Shown here one piece after another: positions 1-9,300 of a stretch of DNA of 31,603 bases. Below the pieces are notes generated by a model. The model worked only from the letters and a program-made list of their open reading frames with translations, was not told the origin of the DNA and searched no databases. Position 1 is the first letter of the stretch; each line of letters opens with the position of its first letter. The DNA is taken from positions 1-31,603 of the forward strand of contig CALGYZ010000009.1 in the NCBI GenBank assembly GCA_937934645.1, written 5' to 3'. Source of the DNA: an uncultured Bacillaceae bacterium. Its GTDB lineage: Bacteria > Bacillota > Bacilli > Bacillales > Caldibacillaceae. A program made the position numbers and the translations under genes.

Positions 1-56
1 GCTAGAGCGTACGGTTCATACCCGTGAGGTCGGGGGTTCGATTCCCTCCGCCGCCA
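1..56 (+). tRNA. tRNA-Met (CAT anticodon), 3' part only
   Basis: The window opens inside a tRNA. The anticodon arm is visible: stem TACGG (10-14) paired with CCGTG (22-26), loop TTCATAC with anticodon CAT at 17-19. The T arm is GGGGG/CCCTC around the loop TTCGATT (37-43). The 3' acceptor strand CGCCGCC (49-55) and discriminator A (56) follow. CCA is not encoded. The acceptor 5' strand and part of the D arm lie outside the window. The anticodon stem lacks the three stacked G-C pairs of initiator tRNA, so elongator Met is favoured over fMet; tRNA-Ile with a modified CAT anticodon is less likely. It closely resembles the elongator tRNA-Met found beside yabR in B. subtilis, but here it faces yabR. 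Confidence 0.9.
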
Positions 57-69
57 TTAGCCATTACAC

Positions 70-109
70 AAAAAGGGCTGCCTCTTTATTAAGAGACAAC
101 CCTTTTTTT
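70..109. terminator. Bidirectional terminator between tRNA-Met and yabR
   Basis: AAAAAGGG (70-77) pairs with CCCTTTTTTT (100-109) and an inner CTCTT/AAGAG stem closes a short loop. The A-run on one side and the T-run on the other make it usable in both directions, serving the plus-strand tRNA and the minus-strand yabR. Confidence 0.85.
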
Positions 110-163
110 GCATAGTTCGTATCCTTTTTTCAGGTAAACCTGCTTTCTTACATAGACAGCAAG

Positions 164-565
164 TTACCCCCTTCTGGCACCTCTGCCTCCCCTTTTTGAT
201 TCAGTGTGGCGCCTTAGTGAGGCAAGGCGATCTTCGCTGTCACGGAGAAACCGTGCCATTTTCCTTTCGAAATCTTCTGCTGAACTCCGGCTTCTGTTGC
301 GTTTCTGACGGAATCGGCCAGCTGATCCGTTTTCTTTTGCCCTTCTGATGGATAACCCGATCTTTCCATCCTCTTCAACATTTAGCACCTTTACTTCCAC
401 TTGATCGCCGACTTTTAAATAATCATTAATATCCTTCACATAAGTGTCAGCCACTTCACTGATATGGACCAATCCTGTTGATCCTTCCGGCAACTCTACA
501 AAAGCGCCAAAATGTGTAATCCCTGTTACTTTTCCTTGTAACTTGCTGCCTACTTCAATCGACAT
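164..565 (-). CDS. yabR: YabR, S1-domain RNA-binding protein
   Basis: The 133-residue protein has an N-terminal S1 (OB-fold) domain at about residues 1-72, beginning MSIEVGSKLQGKVTGI and containing the typical GAFVELPEG and GLVHISEVA segments. A basic, low-complexity tail follows, rich in Arg and Ser and ending RGGRGARRG. The start was moved in from an upstream in-frame ATG (601) to the ATG at 563-565, because AAGGAGG lies just upstream (around 577-583) and the protein then matches the S1 domain edge. It is related to polynucleotide phosphorylase/S1-type general stress proteins; its exact RNA target is unknown. It follows divIC, as in B. subtilis. Confidence 0.9.
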   Translation of the reverse strand: MSIEVGSKLQGKVTGITHFGAFVELPEGSTGLVHISEVADTYVKDINDYLKVGDQVEVKVLNVEEDGKIGLSIRRAKENGSAGRFRQKRNRSRSSAEDFERKMARFLRDSEDRLASLRRHTESKRGGRGARRG

Positions 566-647
566 AAAAAAAAGCTTCCTCCTTAAAATTTTAAGATACA
601 CCTTATTTGTATTTTAGTTAATAACCTGTCAAGTGTCAATTGTAATG

Positions 648-1028
648 TTAAAATTCGTGATCTTCGGGTATCGTAAATATAATTTCCCCTTCATCAGACA
701 TAAAGTATTCCTGACGGGCATATTTTCCAACATATTCTTCATCCTGGAATTTGACAATTTCCTCTTTCAACGCTTTTTGTTCCTCTTTTAAATTATGATA
801 TTCTTCATCAAGATTATGTAACTGTTCCTGCTTTTCACTTAACACCCGGTTTTGGGAAATTAAGGCTGACAGAAGTGAAATGGTGATCATCATAAACAAA
901 ATAAAAAATACAGTCAGCCTGCGGATCAATAATTTTTTCTTTCTCTTTTGCAGGATGCTCCGCTCTTTTTCCTTTTCCGAAACGGAGCGGTTCAAAACGG
1001 GAATTGCACTTCTTCTTTCAAGAGCCAT
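648..1028 (-). CDS. divIC: Cell division protein DivIC (FtsB-like)
   Basis: The 126-residue bitopic membrane protein has a basic cytoplasmic N-terminus (residues 1-35, many Lys/Arg), a single membrane segment at about 36-58 (LTVFFILFMMITISLLSALI) and an extracytoplasmic coiled coil at about 62-98 rich in Leu, Glu and Lys. The C-terminal stretch YFMSDEGEIIFTIP is typical of DivIC. In the family, DivIC forms a divisome complex with FtsL and DivIB and is needed for septation in both growth and sporulation. A purine-rich site (AAAGGGGG) precedes the ATG. It lies 22 bases after yabQ, so it is probably read through from yabPQ as well as from a promoter I cannot place. Confidence 0.95.
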   Translation of the reverse strand: MALERRSAIPVLNRSVSEKEKERSILQKRKKKLLIRRLTVFFILFMMITISLLSALISQNRVLSEKQEQLHNLDEEYHNLKEEQKALKEEIVKFQDEEYVGKYARQEYFMSDEGEIIFTIPEDHEF

Positions 1029-1050
1029 TCTCCATTGAACCCCCTTTCAT

Positions 1051-1656
1051 TTATTTTTTAATGAAAAAACGGTAAATCCGTTCCAGATAGCAGGATATTC
1101 CTCGTACCCATCGCCCTCCTATTATTTTAATGGATTCCGGAAAAAGTTTCCATAAAAGGCTGGCCGGAAACAAAACAGGTTTTATAAAGAAAGTTAACAC
1201 GGTAAACAACATAATTCCTGATGCGGTGATGATCCGGAAAATAGACTTAATCAATATCACCAATGCGGTAAATAAGAATGTTACAGTCACAACAACAGGT
1301 CTCACGATAAGAACCGAAAACATGTTTTTTCCCTTCCGGTACGTCCTTTTGACGAACCGGATTATTTTTTCCAGTAATTTTAAATATCCGTTCTTCAGCA
1401 GACTTTGATAAAAGGCAAACCCGCATAAAAGAGCGATAAATATGTAAAACCGGATTTCACCGTGATTGACGAGATAAAGAACATAAAAGATGAGGAGAGC
1501 CTGGGTAATCCAAAACAATATGTCATGAACGATTAATAATATAATATTTCTGTTTAAACGGGGAAATAAGCGGCTATATGTATCCAGAGCCGCTCCAAAG
1601 AAACTTCCCATGCCGATCATTGCCAGCATTGTATAAAATTGGACACTTAAACTCAT
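1051..1656 (-). CDS. yabQ: YabQ, spore cortex biosynthesis membrane protein
   Basis: The 201-residue protein is mostly hydrophobic, with about four to five membrane segments: roughly residues 5-25, 38-60, 68-85, then two in the region 112-165. The C-terminus is basic. The first third resembles the Spore_YabQ family, whose B. subtilis member is made under sigma-E and is required for spore cortex formation. Its ATG overlaps the yabP stop codon (ATGA, 1653-1656), which implies translational coupling. No strong ribosome binding site of its own is visible. The biochemical activity is unknown. Confidence 0.92.
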   Translation of the reverse strand: MSLSVQFYTMLAMIGMGSFFGAALDTYSRLFPRLNRNIILLIVHDILFWITQALLIFYVLYLVNHGEIRFYIFIALLCGFAFYQSLLKNGYLKLLEKIIRFVKRTYRKGKNMFSVLIVRPVVVTVTFLFTALVILIKSIFRIITASGIMLFTVLTFFIKPVLFPASLLWKLFPESIKIIGGRWVRGISCYLERIYRFFIKK

Positions 1657-1958
1657 TTGAACAACTTGCTAAAGAACCCTTTAGCTTTCTCCCCCTGGTG
1701 GTCATCGAGATAAACAAGGTCAAAAATTTTCCCCTTAATCGAAACAATGCCTTTATCAACATCTAAATTTTTCATTTGCAGATTTTGCCCGCGAATCGCC
1801 AGATAGCCCATGACGGTTTCCAATAAAAATTCCTCATTATCAAAGCTTTCCACCTGTTTTACACCCGTAATGTCCAGCGTTTTCCGGCTGCGCATGATCA
1901 CGTCATGGTCATGGACAACAGTCTTTTGGTTTTTTGACTGGTCATAAAATTGGTTCAC
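1653..1958 (-). CDS. yabP: YabP, sporulation protein (YabP/YqfC family)
   Basis: This 101-residue soluble protein of the YabP/YqfC family contains the family-type phrases RKTLDITGVKQVESFDNEEF and GYLAIRGQNLQMKNLD. The start is GTG at 1956-1958, preceded by GGGGGA at good spacing. Family members are made in the mother cell under sigma-E; loss of the B. subtilis gene has little phenotype and the molecular role is unknown. It sits directly downstream of a sigma-E-like promoter at 2003-2031 and is coupled to yabQ. Confidence 0.92.
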   Translation of the reverse strand: MNQFYDQSKNQKTVVHDHDVIMRSRKTLDITGVKQVESFDNEEFLLETVMGYLAIRGQNLQMKNLDVDKGIVSIKGKIFDLVYLDDHQGEKAKGFFSKLFK

Positions 1959-2002
1959 TGTTCATCCCCCGATTCAACCTAAAATCTCAAGTTCTTATAA
2001 AA

Positions 2003-2031
2003 ACTGTATGCTCGTCCTTTTTATAATAGAA
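2003..2031 (-). promoter_or_regulatory. Candidate sigma-E promoter of yabPQ
   Basis: On the minus strand the -10 element CATACAGT (2003-2010) matches the sigma-E consensus CATACANT exactly. It is preceded by a 14-base spacer and a -35-like TTCTATT (2025-2031). It lies about 45 bases before the yabP start, in agreement with sigma-E control of yabP in B. subtilis. The call rests on motif matching only. Confidence 0.65.
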
Positions 2032-2073
2032 CCTGTTTTCCTCTCGGGGGATATAAAGTGAAATGTACCGGTT

Positions 2074-2343
2074 TTATTCGATCGGTTCGGTTATTTTTTC
2101 ATCTTTGAGTACCGTATACATCGACCGCGCTTTTTCTTTTTTTGTCGTTTCCTTCAAATTTTCAACTTTTACGGTTAAAATTCGGTTTCCGAACCGGATC
2201 TCGAGTTCATCACCGATTTTAACCGCAGATCCTGCTTTTGCCGTTTTGCCGTTAATGGAAATTCTCCCCTGGTCCGCAACTTCTTTGGCCAGTGTTCTCC
2301 TTTTAATTAACCGTGATACTTTTAAAAATTTGTCCAGTCTCAT
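2074..2343 (-). CDS. rqcP: RqcP (YabO), S4-domain ribosome quality control factor
   Basis: The 89-residue protein is essentially one S4 RNA-binding domain at residues 1-60 (MRLDKFLKVSRLIKRRTLA, then GRISINGKTAKAGSAVKIGD), with a short acidic/basic tail. It is homologous to Hsp15/YabO. B. subtilis RqcP binds stalled 50S subunits carrying peptidyl-tRNA and works with RqcH to add poly-alanine tails. The length and the RLDKFLK start are typical. AAAGGG lies 12 bases upstream of the ATG. It is 40 bases downstream of yabN and ends just before the yabP promoter. Confidence 0.93.
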   Translation of the reverse strand: MRLDKFLKVSRLIKRRTLAKEVADQGRISINGKTAKAGSAVKIGDELEIRFGNRILTVKVENLKETTKKEKARSMYTVLKDEKITEPIE

Positions 2344-2383
2344 ATGAATACATAACCCTTTCTATATTATTGTTGCATCTTCA

Positions 2384-3841
2384 TTATAACCCGGAACGTT
2401 TCGCTTCTTCCCAAAATTCATCCAGCTGGGCCAATGTGTAATCCTGGAATTCCTTTCCACTTTCCCTGACTTTATCCTCCACATATTGAAACCGTCTCAT
2501 AAACTTTTGGTTCGCCTGAATTAGCGCTTCTTCCGGATGAATGGAAAGAAACCGGGCAACGTTGACCATAGCAAACAATAAATCGCCAAATTCAGACTGG
2601 ATCCGCTTATGATCACTCTGTTCAATTTCAGTAAGCCATTCCTCCAGTTCTTCTTTTAACTTCTCAATGGCTCCTTCTTTATCCTCCCAGTCAAATCCTG
2701 ATTTTTTCGCTATTTTTTGCAATTCATATGCCTGGATCAACGCCGGCAAGCCTTTTTTCAATTGTGAGAGTACGGAACGTTCCTTTCCTCCCTTTTCCAA
2801 TTGCTTAATCCGGTCCCAATTTGATAATACTTCTTCCGCACTTTCCGCCTTTTCATCACCAAAAACGTGGGGATGGCGGCGGATCATTTTTCTTGTAATT
2901 CCTTCAATAACATCATCAATGGAGAAGAAGCCTTCATCTTCACCGATTTGCGAATGGAGCATCACTTGCAGCAATACATCGCCTAATTCTTCAACGATAT
3001 GTTCATCATCTTTTTCATCAATGGCCTCAATTAATTCATACGTTTCCTCAATTAAAAACTTTTTTAAAGACTCATGAGTTTGCTCCCGGTCCCACGGGCA
3101 CCCCTCGGGTCCCCGCAAAGTCGCCACCACTTTCCGGAAGTAATCAAACTGACGGTACAGCAGCTCTTCCTGCTTGATGGGCGGTACATAGACACTTGTC
3201 AAATTATCCGTGGTAAAATCCCTGTCGAGCATATAAAGCGGTACTTTTTTTACAGTTTCCCGGCTCGTACCCGCATTGGAAACAATGTAAATATCGTATG
3301 TATCAGGCAAAACTTCCATCAATTCCAATTTCACACCGGAAGCGACAAACCGATCATAGACCTGGGTAATGATGATGTGTTGCGTAAGCCTGATCTCATT
3401 CCGGTCAAGGCTTGTTCCGTCCAGCAATTGAAACCCTTCGACCGGATCGATTTCAACCGCTTGAAACAAGGCATCCAAAAAACTTTGCCCTCCGCTGAAT
3501 TCAATATCGACATTGCCGTTTTTCTCCTCTTGAAGCAACAATTGCACGGTCTTTTCCGCGACCATCGGATGGCCGGGAACAGCGTACACGATATCCTGCT
3601 TTTCAGCTTCCTTGACCAAATACTCAACTATTTTTACATACACATCATGGAAATTGTCATATTGTTCATAAAATGAATCAAAGGATGTGTATTTCAATCC
3701 TTCTTCTTCCAACTGCTTAATGACCGGATGTTCCTTTGTCCGTAAATAAAGCGGACGTTCTCCCTTCAATAATTTATATACACCGAGGGGCAACTGATCA
3801 AGTTCCCCCGCTCCGAGTCCGACGACTGTTATTTTCGCCAC
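2384..3841 (-). CDS. yabN: YabN, fused tetrapyrrole-methylase-like / MazG nucleotide pyrophosphohydrolase
   Basis: The 485-residue two-domain protein has a SAM-dependent TP-methylase-like fold at residues 1 to about 220 (KITVVGLGAGELDQLP; PGHPM at 89-93). From about 230 onward it has two MazG-type all-alpha units; the first carries the metal-binding EExxE pattern (EETYELIEA at 265-273) and EELGD (284-288), and the second resembles it more weakly (EELEEWLTE, then EFGDLLFA). MazG proteins hydrolyse NTPs to NMP and pyrophosphate and help clear aberrant nucleotides. The GTG at 3839-3841 was chosen over an ATG 21 bases upstream because AAGGAGG lies 8 bases before it and the protein then starts at the domain edge. 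It overlaps the 3' end of yabM by 44 bases. Confidence 0.92.
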   Translation of the reverse strand: MAKITVVGLGAGELDQLPLGVYKLLKGERPLYLRTKEHPVIKQLEEEGLKYTSFDSFYEQYDNFHDVYVKIVEYLVKEAEKQDIVYAVPGHPMVAEKTVQLLLQEEKNGNVDIEFSGGQSFLDALFQAVEIDPVEGFQLLDGTSLDRNEIRLTQHIIITQVYDRFVASGVKLELMEVLPDTYDIYIVSNAGTSRETVKKVPLYMLDRDFTTDNLTSVYVPPIKQEELLYRQFDYFRKVVATLRGPEGCPWDREQTHESLKKFLIEETYELIEAIDEKDDEHIVEELGDVLLQVMLHSQIGEDEGFFSIDDVIEGITRKMIRRHPHVFGDEKAESAEEVLSNWDRIKQLEKGGKERSVLSQLKKGLPALIQAYELQKIAKKSGFDWEDKEGAIEKLKEELEEWLTEIEQSDHKRIQSEFGDLLFAMVNVARFLSIHPEEALIQANQKFMRRFQYVEDKVRESGKEFQDYTLAQLDEFWEEAKRSGL

Positions 3842-5447
3842 TGCGGCGCCCTCCTTTACCATTTAATAGAAATAACAATTTTTTCCCGAAAGGAAGCAAA
3901 ACGAGCTCCTTGCGGGAAAGGACATTTCCCCTGATTAATATAATGGAAAAGATAATACCGCCTGCGCAGGCAGCAGTAACCGCTTGAATACTTGATAATA
4001 TTCTTGCAGAGCTGAATACCGTTTCCGCCCGGTCCCCGACCCAAAGTACGCCCAGGACGGCTACGGTCATTACTGCAAGTGATTTCAATAATACAAAAGA
4101 AAAATGTTTTGTTAATAACGGAAACTTCAACATCCTATGGAGTCTGCCCAGCAACAGAACCGCCATGACTGCCAGGGCGGCATTTGTTGCCACAGCCGCG
4201 CCGGTGATTCCCATAGATCCGACCAATATTTGATTGAATGTCACTTTGGCCAGGACACCGGCAAGCACGGCAAAAGTAGAAAAATAAATTTTTCCGAACC
4301 CTTGCAAAATCGATATGGCTGTCGTACTGAGTGATGCAAGAATGATGGATAATACATATACGCGTAAAATGTTTGATCCGCTGTCGTTTTCAAATAACAT
4401 TTCATTCAGCGGATTCATAATCAAAATCAGCCCGGTTGCGGCAGCCGTCCCGATCGCAAAGCTGATTTGAAAGGCAATCCGTACATAATTTTTAATTTCT
4501 CCGTTTCTCTGTTTCATTCCGGCAATCATAGGAACGACTGATAAGGATAATGATGTTGCGATAATCATGCCGATCTGCAAAAGCGGCTGTCCCCTGTCAT
4601 ATATTCCTTTCACCACCTGTGCCGCCGTAACGGTCATGCCGTTTTTTATTAATAATGAAAGAATTTGAAAAGAGTCGCACAATTGAAAAAGCAAAAGGGA
4701 TAAACTGCTGATGCATATGGCCAATCCTTCAATCCCTGCAATTTTCATAACCGTACGGTCAATCCGGAAAAGCGTGCACGGCCGTATTTTTGACTTTCTT
4801 TGTTTTATAAATAAAAACAGCAACAATAACATTCCGCATAAACTTCCGGTAACAGAAGACAAAATGGCCGCCGCCCCCACATCATATAATGAATAATGAT
4901 GGGAAACGAGCAATACCGACAGAAACAAAATCAAAACAACGCGGATCAATTGCTCCGTTACTTGCGATATTGCCGTCGGCTGCATGATTCCGGTTCCTTG
5001 GAAATAGCCCCTCACAACCGCAATAACAGGAACAGTTAAATAAGAAAAAGACACCGCACGGATTAACGGTTGTAAACGTTCGTCCCCCATAAAAGAAGCA
5101 AAAGTTTCAGAGCCGGCGTACAATAAAAAAAATATAATTAAACAAATCATGCCTACGGCTAATAATGAGGAAAAAAATATCGTTTGTTTTTCTTCTTCAT
5201 CCGAAGGGTCTGTCTGTTCAGCATACAACTTCGATATGATGACAGGAAAACCGTAAATGGCGAAGGAGACAGCAATCCCGTAAAACGGATAAATTTGCTG
5301 GTAAATATAAAAACCGATATCACCGACAATATTTTGAAACGGTACGCGGTATACGGCACTTAACACTTTAGTGAGAAATGCAGCAACGGATAAAATGACC
5401 GTTCCCTTTACAAGCACACCGACAGAATTCATTTTCTCTTTATGCAT
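3798..5447 (-). CDS. yabM: YabM, SpoVB/MurJ-like polysaccharide exporter (MOP superfamily)
   Basis: The 549-residue polytopic membrane protein has about 14 predicted membrane segments. Its N-terminal phrase (AAFLTKVLSAVYRVPFQNI) and GYFQGTGIMQPTAISQVTEQ are typical of the MVF/polysaccharide transport branch that includes SpoVB, MurJ and YkvU. The position between spoVT and yabN identifies YabM rather than SpoVB. It probably moves a lipid-linked glycan across the membrane, but its substrate is not established. The ATG at 5445-5447 is preferred to a GTG two codons upstream, because AGGTG lies 5 bases before it. The last ~15 residues are hydrophilic, rich in Arg and Gly, and encoded by sequence that overlaps the yabN start. 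Confidence 0.88.
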   Translation of the reverse strand: MHKEKMNSVGVLVKGTVILSVAAFLTKVLSAVYRVPFQNIVGDIGFYIYQQIYPFYGIAVSFAIYGFPVIISKLYAEQTDPSDEEEKQTIFFSSLLAVGMICLIIFFLLYAGSETFASFMGDERLQPLIRAVSFSYLTVPVIAVVRGYFQGTGIMQPTAISQVTEQLIRVVLILFLSVLLVSHHYSLYDVGAAAILSSVTGSLCGMLLLLFLFIKQRKSKIRPCTLFRIDRTVMKIAGIEGLAICISSLSLLLFQLCDSFQILSLLIKNGMTVTAAQVVKGIYDRGQPLLQIGMIIATSLSLSVVPMIAGMKQRNGEIKNYVRIAFQISFAIGTAAATGLILIMNPLNEMLFENDSGSNILRVYVLSIILASLSTTAISILQGFGKIYFSTFAVLAGVLAKVTFNQILVGSMGITGAAVATNAALAVMAVLLLGRLHRMLKFPLLTKHFSFVLLKSLAVMTVAVLGVLWVGDRAETVFSSARILSSIQAVTAACAGGIIFSIILIRGNVLSRKELVLLPFGKKLLFLLNGKGGRRSGENNSRRTRSGGT

Positions 5448-5556
5448 ACACACACCTGCAACTCTATTCTTATCCCGTAAATCCTTTATTTTCTGTAATC
5501 CATTTTATAATAAAATAATAAAAGAAGACAGATAAACTGTCTTCCTTAAAGGAAAT

Positions 5557-6093
5557 CTATTGTTCCATTTGTCTGGCTAAAAAGCCGGCAGCCGTTTCAG
5601 CAGACTTCTTCTCTACTTTTCCGAGGGAATGGTCTTTGGATAAAATAATAACCGTGCCAATCGGGTCGCCATTTGCAATAATCGGGCTGATCGTGTACGA
5701 TTTAAGTGTTTCCTCTTTGCCATCGACAATGGACACCGTGCTTTCATTCGTTTCTAACAATGTAATGCGGTCTGTCATTGCTTTTTCAACCAGTTCACTT
5801 ACATTTTTATTTAAATATTCTTTCTTTGAACCGCCGGCTACGGCAATGACAGAATCCCGGTCACAAATTAGCACAGTGCTTCCTAGACTGTCATACAAAG
5901 CTTCGGCGTACTCCTTGGAAAAATCCCCTAACTCGCTGATCGGCGAATACTTTTTCAAAATGACTTCCCCGTCACGGTCAACAAAAATCTCCAGCGGATC
6001 TCCTTCACGGATTCTTAATGTTCTTCTGATTTCTTTCGGAATAACGACACGCCCTAGATCATCAATACGACGAACAATACCAGTTGCTTTCAT
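5557..6093 (-). CDS. spoVT: Stage V sporulation protein T, transcriptional regulator
   Basis: The 178-residue protein has an N-terminal AbrB/MazE-type swapped-hairpin DNA-binding domain (residues 1-50: MKATGIVRRIDDLGRVVIPK) and a C-terminal GAF-like domain (about 55-178). SpoVT is made in the forespore under sigma-G and tunes sigma-G genes, including SASP genes. AGAGAGG precedes the ATG. A perfect sigma-G-type -10 (CATCATA, 6114-6120) lies close upstream, but I see no matching -35, so I do not list it as a promoter. The window also carries its paralogue abrB. Confidence 0.97.
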   Translation of the reverse strand: MKATGIVRRIDDLGRVVIPKEIRRTLRIREGDPLEIFVDRDGEVILKKYSPISELGDFSKEYAEALYDSLGSTVLICDRDSVIAVAGGSKKEYLNKNVSELVEKAMTDRITLLETNESTVSIVDGKEETLKSYTISPIIANGDPIGTVIILSKDHSLGKVEKKSAETAAGFLARQMEQ

Positions 6094-6317
6094 CTCTGGA
6101 TGCCTCTCTTTCTTATGATGATTTTTCTTACTGAATAAAAACTGTTAGTTGCAAATGAGATTTTTCCAATCAGTCGTACCATTCCCTTCCGGATCGGTTA
6201 TCTATTGGAATCATCATCCTTGTATAAATATTATCTAACATATGGAAAGTTCTATTCACAAACTGCATTTTTCTGCAAGTACGTATTATTGGCATTCATG
6301 TCATTTTTTCCCAAAGA

Positions 6318-6350
6318 AAAAGCAGGCCCGGATCAGGAGCCTGCTTTTTT
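6318..6350. terminator. Terminator downstream of mfd
   Basis: AAAAAGCAGGC and GCCTGCTTTTTT form a strong inverted repeat around a short loop, with A and T runs on opposite sides. It ends mfd on the minus strand and would also stop plus-strand transcription. Confidence 0.85.
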
Positions 6351-9300
6351 ATTGTGAAACTGTATCAGCCTTAGTTTCTTTTTCAACTGCTGCCGGCAAT
6401 TCTTTCAATAAAGTTTCCAGAATGGGGAGCCATTCGGAATCCTGCATTTTCTTCGTATAAATAACAATTTTAAATTTCTCCCCTTCCATTCCGTAACCTA
6501 CTTTTCTGCCAAACGGCTTGGAAACTTCAACCAGCCGCTGAACGCTGATTTCCTTCGTAACCGACGAATGGAAGAGAATGTGTATTTCATCTTTCGCCTT
6601 TTTAATTGTTTCAATACCTGATTGTTTTGCATGTACTTTGATCTCCGAAACTTTAAACAGATTTCCGACCTCTTCCGGATAGTCCCCGTAACGGTCTATC
6701 ATTTCTTCCTGCAAGTCGCGGATATCTTCCATATCCTTTATGTTGCGGAACCTCTTGTACATTTCGATTTTTTGATAACCGTCACGGATATATTCATCCG
6801 GAATATAGGCATTAATATCAAGATCAATTTCAACCGGATAATCTTGTTCTTTCGGGCGTTCCCCTTTCAATTTTTCAATGGCTTCTTTAAGCATTTGTGA
6901 ATACAAGTCAAAGCCGACGGATTCAATAAATCCGTGCTGTTGCGCACCCAATAAATTCCCCGTACCGCGGATTGCCAGGTCCCTCATGGCTATTTTGAAA
7001 CCGGAACCGAGTTCGGTAAACTCTTTAATAGCTTGAAGCCGTTTTTCAGCTACTTCTGTTAAAATTTTATCCTTACGGTACGTAAAATACGCATACGCCA
7101 CCCGGTTGGAACGGCCGACGCGCCCTCTCAGCTGGTACAGCTGGGAAAGACCCATCCGGTCGGCATTTTCTACAATCAGCGTATTCACATTCGGAATATC
7201 CACGCCGGTTTCGATAATTGTTGTGCTCACTAAAACATCCGCTTCCCCGTTTAAAAACTGGATCATGACATTTTCAAGTTCGGTTTCCGTCATTCTGCCA
7301 TGGGCATAAATGATCCTTGCATCCGGAACCAATAAGGAAATTTCTTCGGTTTTTCTCTCTATATCTTCAATATTGTTGTATACGTAATAAACTTGGCCGT
7401 TCCTGGCCAGCTCACGTTCAATGGCTTCTTTGATTAATACCGGATTCATCTCCATGACATATGTTTGAATCGGGAAACGGTTTTCCGGCGGTGTTTCAAT
7501 AACCGACAAATCACGAACCCCAAGGAGGGACATATGCAATGTTCTCGGAATCGGCGTTGCAGTCAAAGTCAGAACATCAATATTCGTCTTCAGCTTTTTG
7601 ATCTTTTCTTTATGGGTAACGCCGAACCGTTGTTCTTCATCGATGATCAATAATCCTAGATCATGGAAATTGACATCTTTGGACAGGAGACGGTGAGTGC
7701 CCACAACAATATCGATTGTCCCATTTTTTAACCCTTTTATGGTTTCCTGCTGCTCTTTACGTGTGCGGAAACGGCTTAGCACACCAATTTTAACCGGATA
7801 ATCCTGGAATCTCTCCCGCATCGTTTCATAATGCTGTTGGGCAAGAATGGTCGTGGGGACAAGAAACGCAACCTGCTTTCCGTCACAAACAGCTTTAAAA
7901 GCGGCCCTTAAAGCGACTTCCGTCTTTCCGTAACCGACATCCCCGCACAAAAGACGGTCCATCGGTCTCGGCCGTTCCATATCTCTTTTAATTTCGGCAA
8001 TCGAGCGCAATTGATCTTCTGTTTCTTTGTACGGGAAAGACGCTTCAAATTCCCGTTGCAACTCTGTATCCGGTGAAAACGCATATCCAACGGATGCTTC
8101 CCGTTCTGCATATAACTTGATTAAATCCTCGGCAATATCCTGAACGGAAGATTGCACTTTCCGCTTTACTCGTTTCCACTCTGATCCGCCCAGTTTATAT
8201 AACTTCGGCTCTTTACCTTCTGTTCCGACATATTTTTGGACTAAATCAATTTGGTCTACCGGTACATAAAGTTTATCCGTACCCTGGTATTTAATTTTCA
8301 TGTAGTCTTTATGGACTCCGTTAATTTCCAGGGTTTCAATGCCTAAATATTTTCCTATGCCATGGTTAACATGGACAACATAGTCCCCGACATTTAATTC
8401 CGAATAACTTTTAATACGCTCCGCATTTGACAGTTTTTGCCTGCGTGCAGGGCGTTTTTTCACCCGTTTATTAAAGAGCTCTCCTTCCGTAATCACGGCA
8501 ATTTTTTGCATAGGCAGTTCAAAACCTGTATTCAAATGCCCGACCATAATTTGAGCTTTTCCCGGTAATAATTCTTCACCGCTCCGGTTCGTTACCGCTT
8601 CGATCGAATAATCGCCCAGCACGGTTTCCATCCGTTCCGCCTGATGTTCATCCGCACCAAGGAAGATAACTGTATAACCACCTTTCTCCAGCCGCTCCAA
8701 TTCAGACTTCAATACATTCATCTGACCATGGAAATTTTGCATCTGTTTACTTGAAAGATTGAGTATATTTTGTGGATTTACATGTTGAATATGCCGTAAA
8801 AACAAGGAAAAATAGATAATTGGCAGTTTATGGTTATGCAAAATTTTCCAAATATCGTGGCTAAGATAAACCGAATGGATAATTTTACCCTCGCCCAACA
8901 GGCTTGTATGCCATTCGGCTTCCTCTTTATCCAAATTATCTTTCGTTTCACTGATTCTACTGATTTCATCCAAGAAAATGATTGCGTTTTGATCTAAATA
9001 ATCTAACAGACTATTAGAATCATCGAACGCAAAAGAAACATATTTAAATATTTGTTCGGGGAGTTGTCCTGAGCGAAGTTGTTCTATTTCCCCTTCCGTT
9101 TGAACTACTAGCTCTTCTTTGACCGTTTCCTCTTTTATTTGTTTCAAACTTTCTGCAAGTTCTTTTTCAAGCCGGGCGGCGATCCGTTCATATTGTTCAG
9201 GTTCAAGAATAATTTCGGAAGCGGGACTGATTGTAACCTCCGTCACTTTCTCCACCGAACGCTGATTGTCTATGGAAAAATAGCGGATCGAATCAATCAC

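Noticed and set aside
3074..3676. A 200-codon plus-strand open frame inside yabN
   Set aside because: It lies wholly opposite conserved yabN codons, has no ribosome binding site and resembles no protein I know.
6094..6120. sigma-G promoter of spoVT
   Set aside because: The -10-like CATCATA is perfect but the -35 position has GTTTT, too far from GNATR to list.
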